Shown here: one piece after another, positions 1 to 10,339 of the stretch
Layout: each line of letters opens with the position of its first letter
How positions within the stretch are numbered: the stretch's first letter is position 1
Notes under the pieces: model-generated
Databases searched by the model: none
Seen by the model: only the letters and a program-made list of their open reading frames with translations
What the model was told of the DNA's origin: nothing
Made by a program: the position numbers and the translations under genes
Assembly: GCA_037043455.1 (NCBI GenBank)
Contig: JAWPHD010005567.1
Location: forward strand, 62,001 to 126,000
Length of the DNA: 64,000 bases
Origin: Cyrtodaria siliqua
Taxonomy: Eukaryota > Mollusca > Bivalvia > Adapedonta > Hiatellidae
Reading direction: 5' to 3'

Positions 1-900
1 GTTAAAAATAGATTTTTAAAAAATAAGTTTGTAGCGACTACTTCTTGAAAACTATAAGAGATATTGATATGGGACTTTTTCTAAAATGATCAGTATGACA
101 TGATGTTGATCCTTGTCAAAAATTATTTTAATTTGACATTAAACATGGCCGCCAGCAGACATTTTTGTTTACATACAGTTATATAATGAAAACTTGTAGC
201 GACTACTCCTCTGAAACTACTTGACGGATTTTCATGAAACTTCACAGGAATGTTGCTCTTGATGTCTAATTGATCCTAGCAAAATGTTCAGGTCGGCCGG
301 AAATTCAAGATGGCCGCCATGGCTAAAAATAGATTTTCAAAATACAAGTTTGTAGCGACTACTTCTTGGAAACTATAAGTGATATTGTTATGGGACTTTT
401 TCTAAAATGATCAGCATGACATGATGGTTATCCGGGTCGAACATTATTTTGATTCAATGTTAAACATGGCTATCAGCGGCCATTTTTGTTCACACAGAGT
501 TATATAATGAAAACTTGTAGCGACTACTCCTCTGAAACTACTTGACGGATTTTCAAGAAACTTCACAGGAATGTTCCTCTTGATGTCTAATTGATCCTAG
601 CAAAATTTCAGGTCGGCCGGAAATTCAAGATGGCCGCCGCGGCTAAAAATAGATTTTCAAAAAACAAGTTTGTAGTGACTACTTCTTGAAAACTATAAGT
701 GATATTGATATGGGACTTTTTCTAAAATGATCAGTATGACATGATGTTGATCCTTGTCAAAAATTATTTTGATTTGACATTAAACATGGCCGCCAGCGGC
801 CATTTTTGTTTACATAGAGTTATATAATGAAAACTTGTAGCAACTACTCCTATGAAACTACTTGATGGATTTTCATGAAACTTCACGGGAATGTTGACCT
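1..900. repeat. ~320-bp tandem repeat, about 2.8 copies
   Basis: The landmark GCTAAAAATAGATTTT recurs near 2, 322 and 642, giving a 320-bp period. Each unit holds two related halves, one around 'TTTGTAGCGACTACTTCTTG' and one around 'CTTGTAGCGACTACTCCTCT', plus an 'AATTCAAGATGGCCGCC' block. Copies differ by scattered substitutions. There is no open reading frame of note. It lies upstream of the first visible EXOC6 exon, so it is probably intronic. The array is cut by the left window edge. Confidence 0.85.
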
Positions 901-1273
901 AGCTATCAAAAATCTATCAGTAGAGCTTCAAGGTCATTGACCTCTTGTTTTTAATTCAGTATGAAGTCTTGTTTGGATGTCACATTTCTTGATATGAAAA
1001 GTGATTTGTTTTCTTGATTTCTGTAAGGCCTATTGCATTAAAACATACATTGGACTCTAGGAAGACACTTGTGAAATTAAACACCCATGCATAGATGCAA
1101 AATTGAGTTCAAAGAACCAAATATCGGAAAATCGGGGTCACCCATAGATGTTTATTAAATTGCCTTCCTGGGGTCTCTGGTATGTTTTAATGGAATAGTC
1201 CTAACAAAAGTCATTAGAAGTATTAAATAGTATTTGCCTGCTGTAGATTTTCAAATGTGTTTGGTTATTGCAG
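901..1273. other. Intron sequence upstream of the first visible EXOC6 exon
   Basis: AT-rich non-coding sequence ending in a plausible 3' splice site (TTATTGCAG at 1265-1273). No other exon or repeat was recognised here. The upstream EXOC6 exons lie outside the window. Confidence 0.6.
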
Positions 1274-1347
1274 AGTTTGCAGCGTCAGAACCTGTACCAG
1301 GCTTCAATGACGGCACTCTACAGCTCGCCTTTGCTGATCTCAGACAG
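1274..1347 (+). CDS. EXOC6: EXOC6/Sec15 exocyst subunit, exon n-2 (partial gene)
   Basis: First of three visible C-terminal exons of the exocyst subunit Sec15/EXOC6. This subunit acts in tethering secretory vesicles to the plasma membrane and links the complex to Rab GTPases. The exon is 74 bp, bounded by TTGCAG and GTATGT. It starts in the middle of a codon (two bases of a Glu codon) and ends on a complete codon. It encodes about 25 residues ending LQLAFADLRQ, which runs on directly into LLDLFLNDDWSTYLADYG in the next exon; this is the signature of the Sec15 C-terminus. Together the three exons give about 106 residues, roughly the last eighth of a protein that is usually about 800 residues. 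No break is seen. Earlier exons lie left of the window. The identification rests on recognising the C-terminal sequence, not on a search. Confidence 0.9.
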
Positions 1348-1504
1348 GTATGTAAACTTTTACCTTTAACAATCTTAAAAAATTTCATAGAAATTTACTT
1401 TATATCATGGCCATTAATTATGAGTAGATAACTGTGAGAGGTCAATACTGGCCACTACGTGAAGTGATCTGTTATCATGATCTTTGTACATGTATAAAGG
1501 ATAA

Positions 1505-1626
1505 CGACTGCTGGGATGGCTTAGTGGTAGAGCACTCAACCAGGCACGAGGGAGGTCATGGGTTAAATACCCCGCAGGGTCACACCAAAGACTTCATAAA
1601 ATATAGGATTAACTTTATTGAAATTT
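1505..1626 (+). mobile_element. tRNA-derived SINE
   Basis: The head starts at GGATGGCTTAGTGGTAGAGC (a pol III A box, TGGCTTAGTGGTAGA) and continues about 35 bp later with GGGTTAAATACCCC, which resembles a B box. A short AT-rich body and tail follow. It is not a functional tRNA: the B box is degraded and the acceptor stem does not pair well. It sits in an EXOC6 intron. Confidence 0.65.
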
Positions 1627-2034
1627 GAAATTTGGAATTTTGTGACGGTATATCATGCTCGCAAATTTTGTTCAATGACAATGCATTAGAGGAGCCGTTA
1701 AACACAATTTGCGATCCTTAAGGTTTACACGACAGATATAATGTTGCAAAGGTCAGAATTTCATTAAAATAAAACTAAATGGTTTAACTTCACATGACTG
1801 GATTTTTGACGGGTTTTTGCACTATTTTATTAGTTGCACATTTGTGAACGTCAACCAATCAGATTTCAGGATTTTTGACAAGTGCACTAGAAATGGTACT
1901 TGTAGCTCCCTTGCTTTCAGCATAGTATTAAAAGGCGAAGTGATGTGAAGTTGATAAAGTATTGAAAAAACAAAACAAATTTAATGTTATACTTTAATAT
2001 GGTGTGAGCAAACGATGTGAGAAGAAAAATAATG

Positions 2035-2110
2035 GAATTGTTGTTTAACGCCTCATCAGCATAGTGTCTTAGTTACTTAGAGCCGCCCCATAGAGAATTC
2101 AAGGATACAT
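2035..2110 (-). mobile_element. SINE tail fragment
   Basis: Reads TTGTTTAACGCCTCATCAGC... followed by ...AGAGCCGCCCC. The reverse complement matches the segment GGGGCGGCCCTAAATA...GATGAGCCATTAAACAACA at 51230-51283. It is a dispersed 3'-end fragment with no coding content. Confidence 0.55.
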
Positions 2111-2187
2111 ATTTCGGCGGGACTGTGCTGTACTCTTACTATCAAATACATTTTTTAGGGTACTTTAACATGCTTTGAGGACATACT

Positions 2188-2340
2188 TACCATATAATCC
2201 CTAACAAACACCCCTCCCTAATAAACGCATCTTTAAAGACTCCCTTTAGTAAATGTTAAAATATGTATGTTTGGTCTCAAATAAACACCACTCTTTTCAA
2301 AATGTTATGCCCCGGGGCATTTATTAAGGATTATATGGTA
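2188..2340. mobile_element. 153-bp MITE in EXOC6 intron
   Basis: The terminal inverted repeats start TACCATATAATCCCTAA (2188) and read TTAAGGATTATATGGTA at the right end (to 2340). They pair over about 27 bp with a few mismatches. The interior repeats AATAAACGC/AATAAACACC motifs. A TA target dinucleotide is possible but cannot be proved. No coding capacity. Confidence 0.75.
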
Positions 2341-2465
2341 TATACACTTATTCCAAACCTCATGAAATTAACAACAGACATTTCAGATTTTAATGGAAAT
2401 CTAGATTACATATTGTTCATCTGATATAAATATTTGACAAGATGTTTTATTTGCTGAATATTCAG

Positions 2466-2578
2466 TTACTGGACCTGTTCTTGAACGATGATTGGTCGAC
2501 GTACCTGGCTGATTACGGCAACCCCAAGGCCAAGTATATGCGCGTACAGCCCCAGGTAGCCATCAGTATCATGGAAAA
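2466..2578 (+). CDS. EXOC6: EXOC6/Sec15 exocyst subunit, exon n-1
   Basis: A 113-bp exon between ATATTCAG and GTAAGC. It encodes LLDLFLNDDWSTYLADYG and then about 20 more residues ending in AISIMEK, in phase with the exon upstream. It ends after two bases of a Lys codon that the next exon completes. The WSTYLADYG block and the following KYMRV segment are the most recognisable parts of the Sec15 C-terminal helical region. No stop or frameshift. Confidence 0.92.
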
Positions 2579-2835
2579 GTAAGCAAACTTCTTATATTTC
2601 AGTTTTGTAATCAGTGCTGTTAGGTTGTTGAACTCGCTCTTCATGCTAATTGTGGTTATAGCATTTTGGTGATGTCTATTTACACAAAAATTCCAAGCGT
2701 TAAAGGATACATGACAATGGAATGTTAGAGTGCTTTGCTTCCTCGAATTTAGTAACTGACTCTTTCAGCCCTGTGCGATCTAGTGTCTGTATACATAGAA
2801 TATAATACATATCGTGTTTCTCCTTTCTACTACAG
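2579..2835 (+). other. Last EXOC6 intron
   Basis: 257-bp GT-AG intron (GTAAGC to CTACTACAG with a pyrimidine tract). Nothing else is recognised inside. Confidence 0.85.
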
Positions 2836-2968
2836 ATTAAACAATTCAGAAAAGAAGAAGAACAAAGTGTTCTCACTGAAAAAGAATGAACGAGACAAGA
2901 AGAAGTTGCAGGAGACAGTGTTGAAACAGTTGAAAGGTTTAATCAATGGTCCGTCATCCCAGTCTTGA
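2836..2968 (+). CDS. EXOC6: EXOC6/Sec15 exocyst subunit, terminal coding exon
   Basis: A 133-bp terminal exon. One base completes the Lys codon, then 43 codons, then TGA at 2966-2968. The peptide is highly charged, with a run KKKNKVFSLKKNERDKKKLQ followed by ETVLKQLKGLING. This is the typical basic tail and last amphipathic helix of Sec15 proteins. The length and the position of the stop match the family's C-terminus as I know it. No breaks. Confidence 0.92.
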
Positions 2969-3007
2969 TACAGTATTACAAACTGTTATAGTCTATGTTA
3001 CAGTCTA

Positions 3008-3245
3008 CAACCTTCTCGGGAGAGTGAAACACACTAAAGATACCCCAGGATGTTTCTTGGGATAGTGAAAAAGACTGTATATTCCCCTGGATGTTTCTCG
3101 GGAGAGTGAAAATGACCATGTTTACCCAAGGATGTTTCTCGGGATAGTGAAACACACAATATATACCCCAGAATGTTTCTCTATATGCCTCTAGATGTTT
3201 CTCGGGGGAGTAAAAAATACTATATATACCCCACATGTGGTATAG
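3008..3245 (+). repeat. ~42-bp imperfect tandem repeat in the EXOC6 3' region
   Basis: Five full copies and one shortened copy of a unit built on TTTCTCGGGAGAGTGAAA followed by a variable A/T-rich stretch and CCCCAGGATG. It starts about 40 bp after the EXOC6 stop, so it is probably transcribed as 3' UTR. Reading frames through it are a by-product of the repeat. Confidence 0.75.
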
Positions 3246-3491
3246 TTGCCTGTTGTTGTTTTTTGTGATACACATTGTGAGGCTCGAAGATTTTTGTAAA
3301 ATTTAACGAGAAATTGATGCTTAAAAGTTGACAAGTGTCTCCACATGATATGTATATGGTGCTTACTGTGATAGATGATGCATGATACATAAAATCAGCA
3401 AGGGAAAATGTAATTAGTGGAGCAGACGTGTAATATACTCGGGGGCGGTGTGACAGTTTGAGTCGCAATATTTGTAATATGAATCCACCGA

Positions 3492-3497
3492 AATAAA
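3492..3497 (+). other. Candidate EXOC6 poly(A) signal
   Basis: AATAAA 524 nt after the stop codon, followed within 25 nt by GT-containing sequence. Other AATAAA motifs occur downstream (for example near 4405), so the true 3' end is uncertain. Confidence 0.3.
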
Positions 3498-3499
3498 AC

Positions 3500-5300
3500 A
3501 AAGCTGTAAAACGTATATATATAAAGGTAAACTACTGTGCCATTGATGTCCAAAACTGAACAAATTCCGTTTGATATTGATTAACTTTATATTCAGCATT
3601 GTTATTTAAGTATATGCATTTAGCCTGCTTAATGTTTTGAGAAATCCTGCTTGCATCTTGCATCATTCCTCATGTTGTTCCCCACAAAGCCATTTGTTTT
3701 CTTCGAGGCATTTTTATGCTAATATGTTGAACAGTCTGTCAACACAGGTAAAATGCAAGATTATGATGTACGTGTATTTTGTATTTTAAGCAAAAGAAAA
3801 CACTATCATACCTATTGTCCTTAATTACCTCATTTTGAATTGACTTGATTTATTTTTATCATTAATTTTGTTTTTGAACTATAAATGCATCAGACGAATA
3901 GCAAAACTTAAAGAAAATAACCCTCTAAATAGCGGCAAAAAATTGCACTACTGAACCGTTTATCCTAACTCTAGCTAGTAGGTGTCATATAGTAATATAT
4001 TTGCCAATTAAGATTATAGGTTTATTCAAGGTTTTTTAAATATACCCGTGACTGAATATATGTAAAATGAGCTTTTAAATTACTCTTTTTCTGTGCTCCA
4101 GTTTTGGAGTTTGGCCTGGCTGGTTAAAGCAGTTTATATAGTGTTTATAGTTTGGATTCACAAAATAGGTCAAGTATATATATATATATACTCGTCAGTA
4201 GGGTAAGAAACGGTGTACATATGTTGTAATATTTGGCTGTTGTTGGCAGGATAGCTACTTCATTAAAACAAAATCTCATTGTCAAACTCCAATCTGTGAA
4301 TCCAGTTATTTTGCTCAAACTTTCATCATGCATATATAAATGAATTATTAATATAAACAGTTATCTACATTAAATTGAACCTGATATTATTTAACAATGT
4401 CTTATAATAAAGATATTTGTTAGAATAACATTAAAAATGCAAGTTTGGTGTGCACGTGATTTTCGCATAATTCCCCAATTTTACTTCTTTCAATACATGA
4501 ATTTGATCGGTCACCAGATTTGTAGGGAATGTGGATAACATGAACATAACACTATAATCAATCTTGGCAGACATTTTAATTAACAATAAACACAAAAACA
4601 TAAAACAAAGAAAAACTTGTACTTTTAATGGCGTTCAGTATATATTCATTTAAATACCTAATGTATTAAGAGGACGTAAAACAACCATATCATAAAAATA
4701 CAAGTGATATCTTGATACAGATGCATTTTAATTTTAAAGAATGCAGTTGAGAACTAAAAGAGTGATCCCTTAAAGGTTGTCTCTTAATTAAACAGGTTTG
4801 TATGTAGTTTAGATTTTTATAGAAACAAATGTTTAGAAAAAAAGATTCAACTGAATATGCTGTTTAATTGTTTTAGATTGGAGAGTATTTACGAGGATAT
4901 GGAGTCTCTAATCATTTGTGTAAGTCATTTCGAATAATGAAACCTGTTTCATTCATACCAGTCATCCTGGCTAGTGCTAACATTCAGAGCAATAATTTTC
5001 CGTGTGATCAGGAAAACATGAGTGCAACTCTTGGAATTGTATTCAAAATTGCTGGAGTGGGATATATTTTTAAATAACATGCAAATTGTACATAAAATAG
5101 TTGATAACACAAAACGCAAGTCTTGTGACAAATTGCCAGGGTTGGTATCCACAGTAATACGTACAACTAACTGAGGCAGACATGGACAGATGGGTAAATA
5201 TGGACTGATTACAATACTAAAAGTATATCTAAATTCTGACTTTTCAGTCAAGTCAGTGTTACCATCTATAAATAGATAATGGTCTGTCAATAGATAATGA
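3500..5300. other. AT-rich non-coding region downstream of EXOC6
   Basis: No convincing exon, RNA gene or long repeat. A short (TA)n run lies near 4176-4192. Part of this stretch may be EXOC6 3' UTR. Confidence 0.5.
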
Positions 5301-5302
5301 TC

Positions 5303-5690
5303 TATATAGAGTTTAATAACCAGTGTTTTTGAGATACGGGAAATATCTCCCTATGTATAGCTCTACCTCGGGAGATATTTTCAGTATCTCCAAAATACTA
5401 GTTATTAAACTATATATTACATAATTTAAAATGATATTTTATTAATATTTCTAATGATTCACGGCTTTTTACACCAGTTTGCACGAGAACGCCAAGACGA
5501 CGTTACGTCATACAAACAAAACAACGACGACGTCCGTAAAACAATCGGAACGTCATTTGGTGTTCCCGCCATTGACGGTAAAGGCCGAGCAATGTTCCGT
5601 ACTGGGAAATATCTCCCCAGTAGATATAGCTTTTCTGTGCCCAGTATTTCCTATACAAATCACAGACAAATATGTAATATAAATAGATAA
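5303..5690 (+). mobile_element. Fold-back element family F, copy 1
   Basis: The left part (5303-5416) is a long imperfect hairpin: TATATAGAGTTTAATAACCAG at one end and GTTATTAAACTATATA at the other, with GGAAATATCTCCC and GGGAGATATTTTC paired inside. Sequence to 5690, including ACAAATCACAGACAAATATG, recurs in reverse orientation at 28045-28456. It is non-coding. A copy-specific insert lies between the shared blocks. Confidence 0.7.
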
Positions 5691-5699
5691 TGACTTCTT

Positions 5700-6400
5700 T
5701 GTAGGAGATGTCGTGTATAATTTGAAATGCACATGTTTAAGAAAAATATTTACCCGTCTGTATTTTGCCATATGAACTTTATCATGTCCGTGTTAAGCCG
5801 GTTTCACATTAGGTCAGTTCAAATGAATTTTGTTAAATATTTAACTCCTGTGAAGCAGAGAACCATCCAAATGAAAAGGAGTTTGCCTTTGAGTGATCTC
5901 AGGCATCATTGGTGAAAGCAAAACCTGGAAAAAGAAAAGGTCCATATTTACCCAGTTTGCAGTCTATCATAATCCTATAATCTGTATTATATGTCTATTT
6001 CTGATGTGCAAGCAACATTATGATAGAATTATTTATTGATGACTACAAGTGTGTTCTAAAACCCTGTATGCATCTGTGATAAGAGGCGTATTAAAGTTAA
6101 TGGTATATTTGGGTTACACTAATTAAGTTTTACTTGTAACGTGCCCACAAGGATTCTAAATAAGTGGTGTTCTGAAAAAGTTTGAATGTACTGCAATATC
6201 ATGCTTTGTCTTGCCATTTTGATACTCATGTTTATAAGGAATGTAATTCTTGGAAGTGGTTTGTGATGAACTGTTTTTGCTTTTGAGCCATTTGAACAAG
6301 GTAGTTGTTCTTGAAATATCTTGTGCTGTAGGTACCCTTTGCCTGTAGCGGCATTGTTTCAGTTGCCATTTCGTTCAATGAACTAGAGCAGTGGCAGAAA
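5700..6400. other. Non-coding intergenic sequence
   Basis: AT-rich; nothing recognised. Confidence 0.5.
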
Positions 6401-6409
6401 AACAATAAA

Positions 6410-6597
6410 CGTGGCTCCAGCGTAAATGGAGTGTCTACAATATAATTTGCGGCAACTGCAGTTCTACAGGTGGAAGGTTCTAGGCCCATTCTCCATATTT
6501 TATCTAGATGTACATGGAGGATGAGCCTGGCATGTTCATTCCTGTTAGGCGCCATATAACCTTTCATGTGGTGCGCCTTAAAACCCTATTCAATTCA
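6410..6597 (+). repeat. Dispersed repeat, copy 1
   Basis: The block from GGCTCCAGCGTAAATGGAG through GGTTCTAGGCCCATTC to CATATAACCTTTCATGTG matches 9637-9815 in the same orientation with scattered differences. No ORF is conserved between the two. It ends directly against a SINE. Confidence 0.75.
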
Positions 6598-6604
6598 TTT
6601 GCCT

Positions 6605-6835
6605 GTAGCGTCTCCGTGGCCGTATGGTTAACGAAGCTGCATTGTAAACCTTCATCGCTGCAGGTTCAAATCCCACTGGGGGCTGAACTTGTAAGTGAGG
6701 AAGTGTCAATTCTTACGGATGGTGGGAGGTGTACAGTACTGGTTCTACCCAGGAAAAATCGACCGTTATATATAACCTTACATGTGTTGCAAATGACGTA
6801 AAGCACCATATAAACAAACAAGCAATTGACTGTCA
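6605..6835 (+). mobile_element. tRNA-derived SINE family S, copy 1
   Basis: The head is GTCTCCGTGGCCGTATGGTT (A box) and then GCAGGTTCAAATCCCACTGG (B box GGTTCAAATCC). The body contains CTGGTTCTACCCAGGAAAAA and TCGACCGTTATATATAACC, and the tail ends in AAACAAACAAGC. The same body recurs at 26865-27125 (minus) and 45675-45875 (plus), so this is a real dispersed family. The A and B boxes are its internal pol III promoter. Confidence 0.85.
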
Positions 6836-7074
6836 GCAATGCTGCTTTTTTTTTTTAAATCTAGAAGTTATTCAATTCTCTTGTCAGAGGGGAAAACTCA
6901 GATTAAAATGTGTTAATGCGTGATCATCGATAGTTTTTGTAGGTGGTAAAAGGAGATTAAAATTTGTTCTTGTATGGTTTGTTGTGTCATTTTAATACAT
7001 AAGTTGGCCTCAACAGTAAATACTGTTGAACATCATGTCAGTGCTATTTACTGTAAGTTATATTTAATTGACAC

Positions 7075-7555
7075 TTCTAATTACCTGTGAATTTGGCATT
7101 GCTGTTTTATACTTGACAGTGGTGGTTACATGTGCATTTGGCATTGCTGTTTACTAGACAGTGCTGTTTACAAGTGAATTTGGCAGTGAATACTGTGATG
7201 GTTAGTTGACAGTTCTGTTTAAATGTGAATTTGGCAGTGCTGTTTTATATGTGGCTGTACACATGTGAATTTGGTAGTGCTGTTTGTTTGACTGTGATGT
7301 TTACATGCGAATTAGGCAGTGATGTTTACATGTGAATTTGGCAGTGCTGTTTGCTTGACGGTGATGTTTACATGTGAATTTGGCAGTGCTGTTTGCTTGA
7401 CAGTGCCAGTGCTATTTACATTTGATTTGGCAATGCTTTTTACCTATGAATTTGACATTGCTGTTTACATGACAGTTCTGTTTACATGTGAATTTAGCAT
7501 TGCTATTTACTTGACAGTGCTGTTTACCTGTTTACTTCTGATGTCCTATTCATGT
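7075..7555 (+). repeat. ~42-bp minisatellite
   Basis: Degenerate repeats of TGTTTACATGTGAATTTGGC followed by AGTGCTGTTTGCTTGACAGT; the two cleanest units are near 7323-7406. Ten or more diverged copies. Because 42 is divisible by three, short spurious reading frames run through it. Confidence 0.8.
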
Positions 7556-7714
7556 ATATAAAGTGAACCTGTGGTGTTTTCCTATACAAATGAATTTGCA
7601 ATCAATTCAAGCTCCAAAGTCATGTTTTTCTCCCTTTACCGTGTTTTCTCAACAAATTCCACCTTGTGGCTATTCCCCTTTAAATTATCTTCGTACTTGT
7701 ATTGTCAAGCTTTA

Positions 7715-7955
7715 TCAGGGTGTCTGCGACCGAGTGGTTAGAAATCACTTGCCTCACACCGCTGTGGGTTTGAGCCCTCATTGGACCAGGAATCTTTATG
7801 TGAGAAAGTTTTCCAGCTCGCTTGCAGAACATCGGTGGTTCTGCCCAGGTGCCCACCCGTGCAAGAAAATTGCCAAGAGGGGCACCTGCGATCTTTCTCT
7901 ACTAATGGAAGCTGCAGTCACAATATGACATTGTTGGTGTGACTATAAAATCCAA
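7715..7955 (+). mobile_element. tRNA-derived SINE, second family
   Basis: The head GTCTGCGACCGAGTGGTTAG has a Leu/Ser-type A box, and CTGTGGGTTTGAGCCCTCAT has a B box. The body includes GGTGGTTCTGCCCAGGTGCC, and the tail ends GTGTGACTATAAAATCCAAT. It is long compared with a tRNA and has an unrelated 3' body, so it is a SINE and not a tRNA gene. Confidence 0.75.
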
Positions 7956-8288
7956 TCCAGTTGATATGTTAATATGCATGGCCGGAGTCTGAAGTAACAG
8001 GGTACGATTCACAGTATGGCGCACTACTTCTGCTTACGCCCCATCCCCATACAGAATTGATATGTGGCAAAAACTAGGCAGGATTACTTAACTTGTTCAC
8101 AGAGCTTCACAGAGAGAGAGATGATTTCATAGTAAATTTTGCCCAGTCGGAGGTTAGATTTGTAGAAATTCATTATATCAGAACATCAATGAAAGATGGT
8201 ATATAAATGACTAGTGCTATCCTTAACTATGCCTCCAAATATCCCAAACTGTATGATACAAAGAAATGTGTATGTGTTTAATATATAG

Positions 8289-8441
8289 AGGATCTTAAAC
8301 GAGTTCCCATTTCATATAAGATTTATGAAACAAGTTATGAATTATTTTAATTTAAATGAGCCTTTTGGCGAGTTAAAATTAAAAATAATTCATAACAAGT
8401 TTCATAAATCTTATATGGAATGGGAAAGAGTTTAAGATCCT
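8289..8441. repeat. Long fold-back hairpin, ~65-bp arms
   Basis: AGGATCTTAAACGAGTTCCC at the left pairs with the right arm ending GGGAAAGAGTTTAAGATCCT. Inner parts AAGATTTATGAAACAAG/CTTGTTTCATAAATCTT also pair, around a short loop near 8360. No coding content. It is probably a fold-back transposon remnant. Confidence 0.8.
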
Positions 8442-8445
8442 TTTT

Positions 8446-8885
8446 ATCACATAACATTGCAATCAAATTAGTAAAAAATAATTCAGATGTAAATAGAACC
8501 GCCACGACGTCAGACACACTTTAGCGCCAAAACGTCATAAAATATGTGACATCGTAACGTCGCGTCTCACACATAACATTACGTATAAAAGAGTTCGTGT
8601 TTTACCCTTTACAAAATAGAAGTTTACGCCAACTTTTTAACAAACCAACAACAATGTTTTGTATAACGTGCATTGTTTTTATAAGCTGTCACAAATAATA
8701 AGTTTATGACTCAGATCTGGGTGAATTTACAATAAATAAAATAGTTTCAGTTAATAAATTTGCGTAGTGTTACAGGTTTAACTCAACCAATCAAAATCGT
8801 TCCAGGTTGTATGACACGTGTGTCATACAATAGTATATTAAATGGGTGTTCGACACTGCTAACAATGGACGTTGTGTGATAAATA
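8446..8885. repeat. Possible MITE adjoining the hairpin
   Basis: TTTATCACATAAC near 8447 has a reverse-complement counterpart GTTGTGTGATAAAT near 8870. The inside contains the near-palindrome TATGACACGTGTGTCATA at 8811-8828. The ends are short and imperfect, so this is tentative. Confidence 0.35.
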
Positions 8886-9182
8886 TGTATAATTGTATTC
8901 TGAGTGACATGCTTATGGCTTCCAAATGTTGTTATTGATCATTTCCTGGTATAATCCAGCAAAGTGAGGTTTAAATATTGTCTTGAAAATGAGCATGTTA
9001 TTAAGGTTTGTTAACAGATGTCCAGAAACCAAAAAGTTAAAATATTGTGGTGCCTCCATATTATAGCCGTGGACACTTTGTCAGACACGGGTTGTTAATG
9101 ACCACGGCCATCAGCTACACACTGTATCATAATACGTTCTATAACTGTTGTTGTCTCATATATTTTTATCAAACTTGGAGCG

Positions 9183-9330
9183 GCTGACATGGGCCTGTGG
9201 ATAAATGGTGAACTTGAAATCCAGAGGATCCGGGTTTAAACCTCACCGGCGCCATGCTGTGTTCTTAGGCAAGACGCTGTCCGTTAGCCTCGTCCTCGGT
9301 CTCCGACTGGGTCATACCAAAGTCAATAAG
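9183..9330 (+). mobile_element. tRNA-derived SINE fragment
   Basis: Head with a degraded A box (ACATGGGCCTGTGGATAAAT) and B-box-like GGGTTTAAACCTC, then a body ACTGGGTCATACCAAAGTCA. A 31-bp minisatellite follows immediately at its 3' side. Confidence 0.55.
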
Positions 9331-9354
9331 AATGGTACCAATAGCTCCCTTGCT

Positions 9355-9510
9355 TGACGTTCTCCCTCGTGTTGCTGCCGGGATATGACGTTCTCCCCCG
9401 TGTTGCAGCCGGGGTATGACGTTCTCCCGCGTGTGGTTGTCGGGGTATGACGTTCTCCCGCGTGTGGTTGCCGGGGTATGATGTTCTCCTGCATGTGGTT
9501 GCCGGGGTAG
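9355..9510 (+). repeat. 31-bp minisatellite, five copies
   Basis: TGACGTTCTCC starts recur at 9355, 9386, 9417, 9448 and 9479 (as TGATGTTCTCC), exactly 31 bp apart. The consensus continues CGCGTGTGGTTGCCGGGGTA. Short reading frames across it on both strands are artefacts of the repeat. Confidence 0.9.
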
Positions 9511-9636
9511 AATACAAGAGCACTGCAATCTACAACCTCTCCCCCCTCCACCACCCACACCATTCATATTCATTTTGTCATTTTTTATCATGCTCATTCA
9601 AGGTCTTTATCATGACACCGCGTATGCAAACGTGAA

Positions 9637-9815
9637 AATATGGCTTCATCGTAAATGGAGTGTCCACTATAGAATTTGCAGCAATAAGAAGGTTCTAGGC
9701 CCATTCCCCATATTTTATCTGGATGTAAATGGAGGATAAGCCTGGCACATTCATTCCTGATAGGTTCCATATAACCTTTCATGTGTTGGTGCACGTTAAA
9801 ACCCAATTCAAATCA
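9637..9815 (+). repeat. Dispersed repeat, copy 2
   Basis: Counterpart of 6410-6597 in the same orientation: TCGTAAATGGAGTGTCCACT, GGTTCTAGGCCCATTCCCCA and CCATATAACCTTTCATGTG are shared. Confidence 0.75.
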
Positions 9816-9936
9816 ATTGTTTGACATTCAAGGGTAGTTCTACGACTGATCGGCCCAGTGTCGGTATAATGTGACTGAGTGGGGTATCATGTCGTGTCTA
9901 CAGATTGGAATTCCAGCATGGCAGCGCTATAAAGCT

Positions 9937-10338
9937 GAGCATAGAGCTCACTGCTACAAGTAGACGAGCATAGAGCTCACTGCCACAAGTAGACGAGCAT
10001 AGAGCTCACTGCTACAAGTAGACGAGCATAGAGCTCACTGCCACAAGTAGACGAGCATAGAGCTCACTGCCACAAGTAGACGAGCATAGAGCTCACTGCC
10101 ACAAGTAGACGAGCATAGAGCTCACTGCCACAAGTAGACGAGCATAGAGCTCACTGCCACAAGTAGACGAGCATAAAGCTCACTGCTACAAGTAGACGAG
10201 CATAGAGCTCACTGCCACAAGTAGACGAGCATAGAGCTCACTGCCACAAGTAGACGAGCATAGAGCTCACTGCCACAAGTAGACGAGCATAGAGCTGCTA
10301 CAAGTAGACGAGCATAGAGCTCACTGCTACAAGTAGAC
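9937..10338 (+). repeat. 29-bp minisatellite, 14 copies
   Basis: Unit GAGCATAGAGCTCACTGCCA followed by CAAGTAGAC. The span of 402 bp equals thirteen 29-bp units plus one 25-bp unit near 10290 that lost TCAC. Copies alternate between CTGCC and CTGCT. There are no unique spacers, so it is not a CRISPR. The sequence right after it (GTGGTGATACGACTGAGAGA) matches a SINE-like tail also present in each 4-kb unit. Confidence 0.95.
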
Positions 10339-10339
10339 A

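Larger units (their letters stand above)
1348..2465 (+). other. EXOC6 intron between exons n-2 and n-1
   Basis: A GT-AG intron (GTATGT to ATATTCAG) of 1,118 bp. It contains a tRNA-derived SINE near 1505-1625, a minus-strand SINE tail at 2035-2105 and a 153-bp MITE at 2188-2340. The rest is AT-rich and featureless. Confidence 0.85.

Noticed and set aside
6605..6680. Functional tRNA gene
   Set aside because: A and B boxes are present but continue into a SINE body shared by three loci, and no proper cloverleaf with acceptor stem is seen. The same reasoning applies at 1505, 7715, 9183, 26862 and 45675.
9937..10338. CRISPR-like regular array (29-bp repeats)
   Set aside because: No unique spacers, and the context is an animal genome. 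The same holds for the 28-bp array at 47776-48326.
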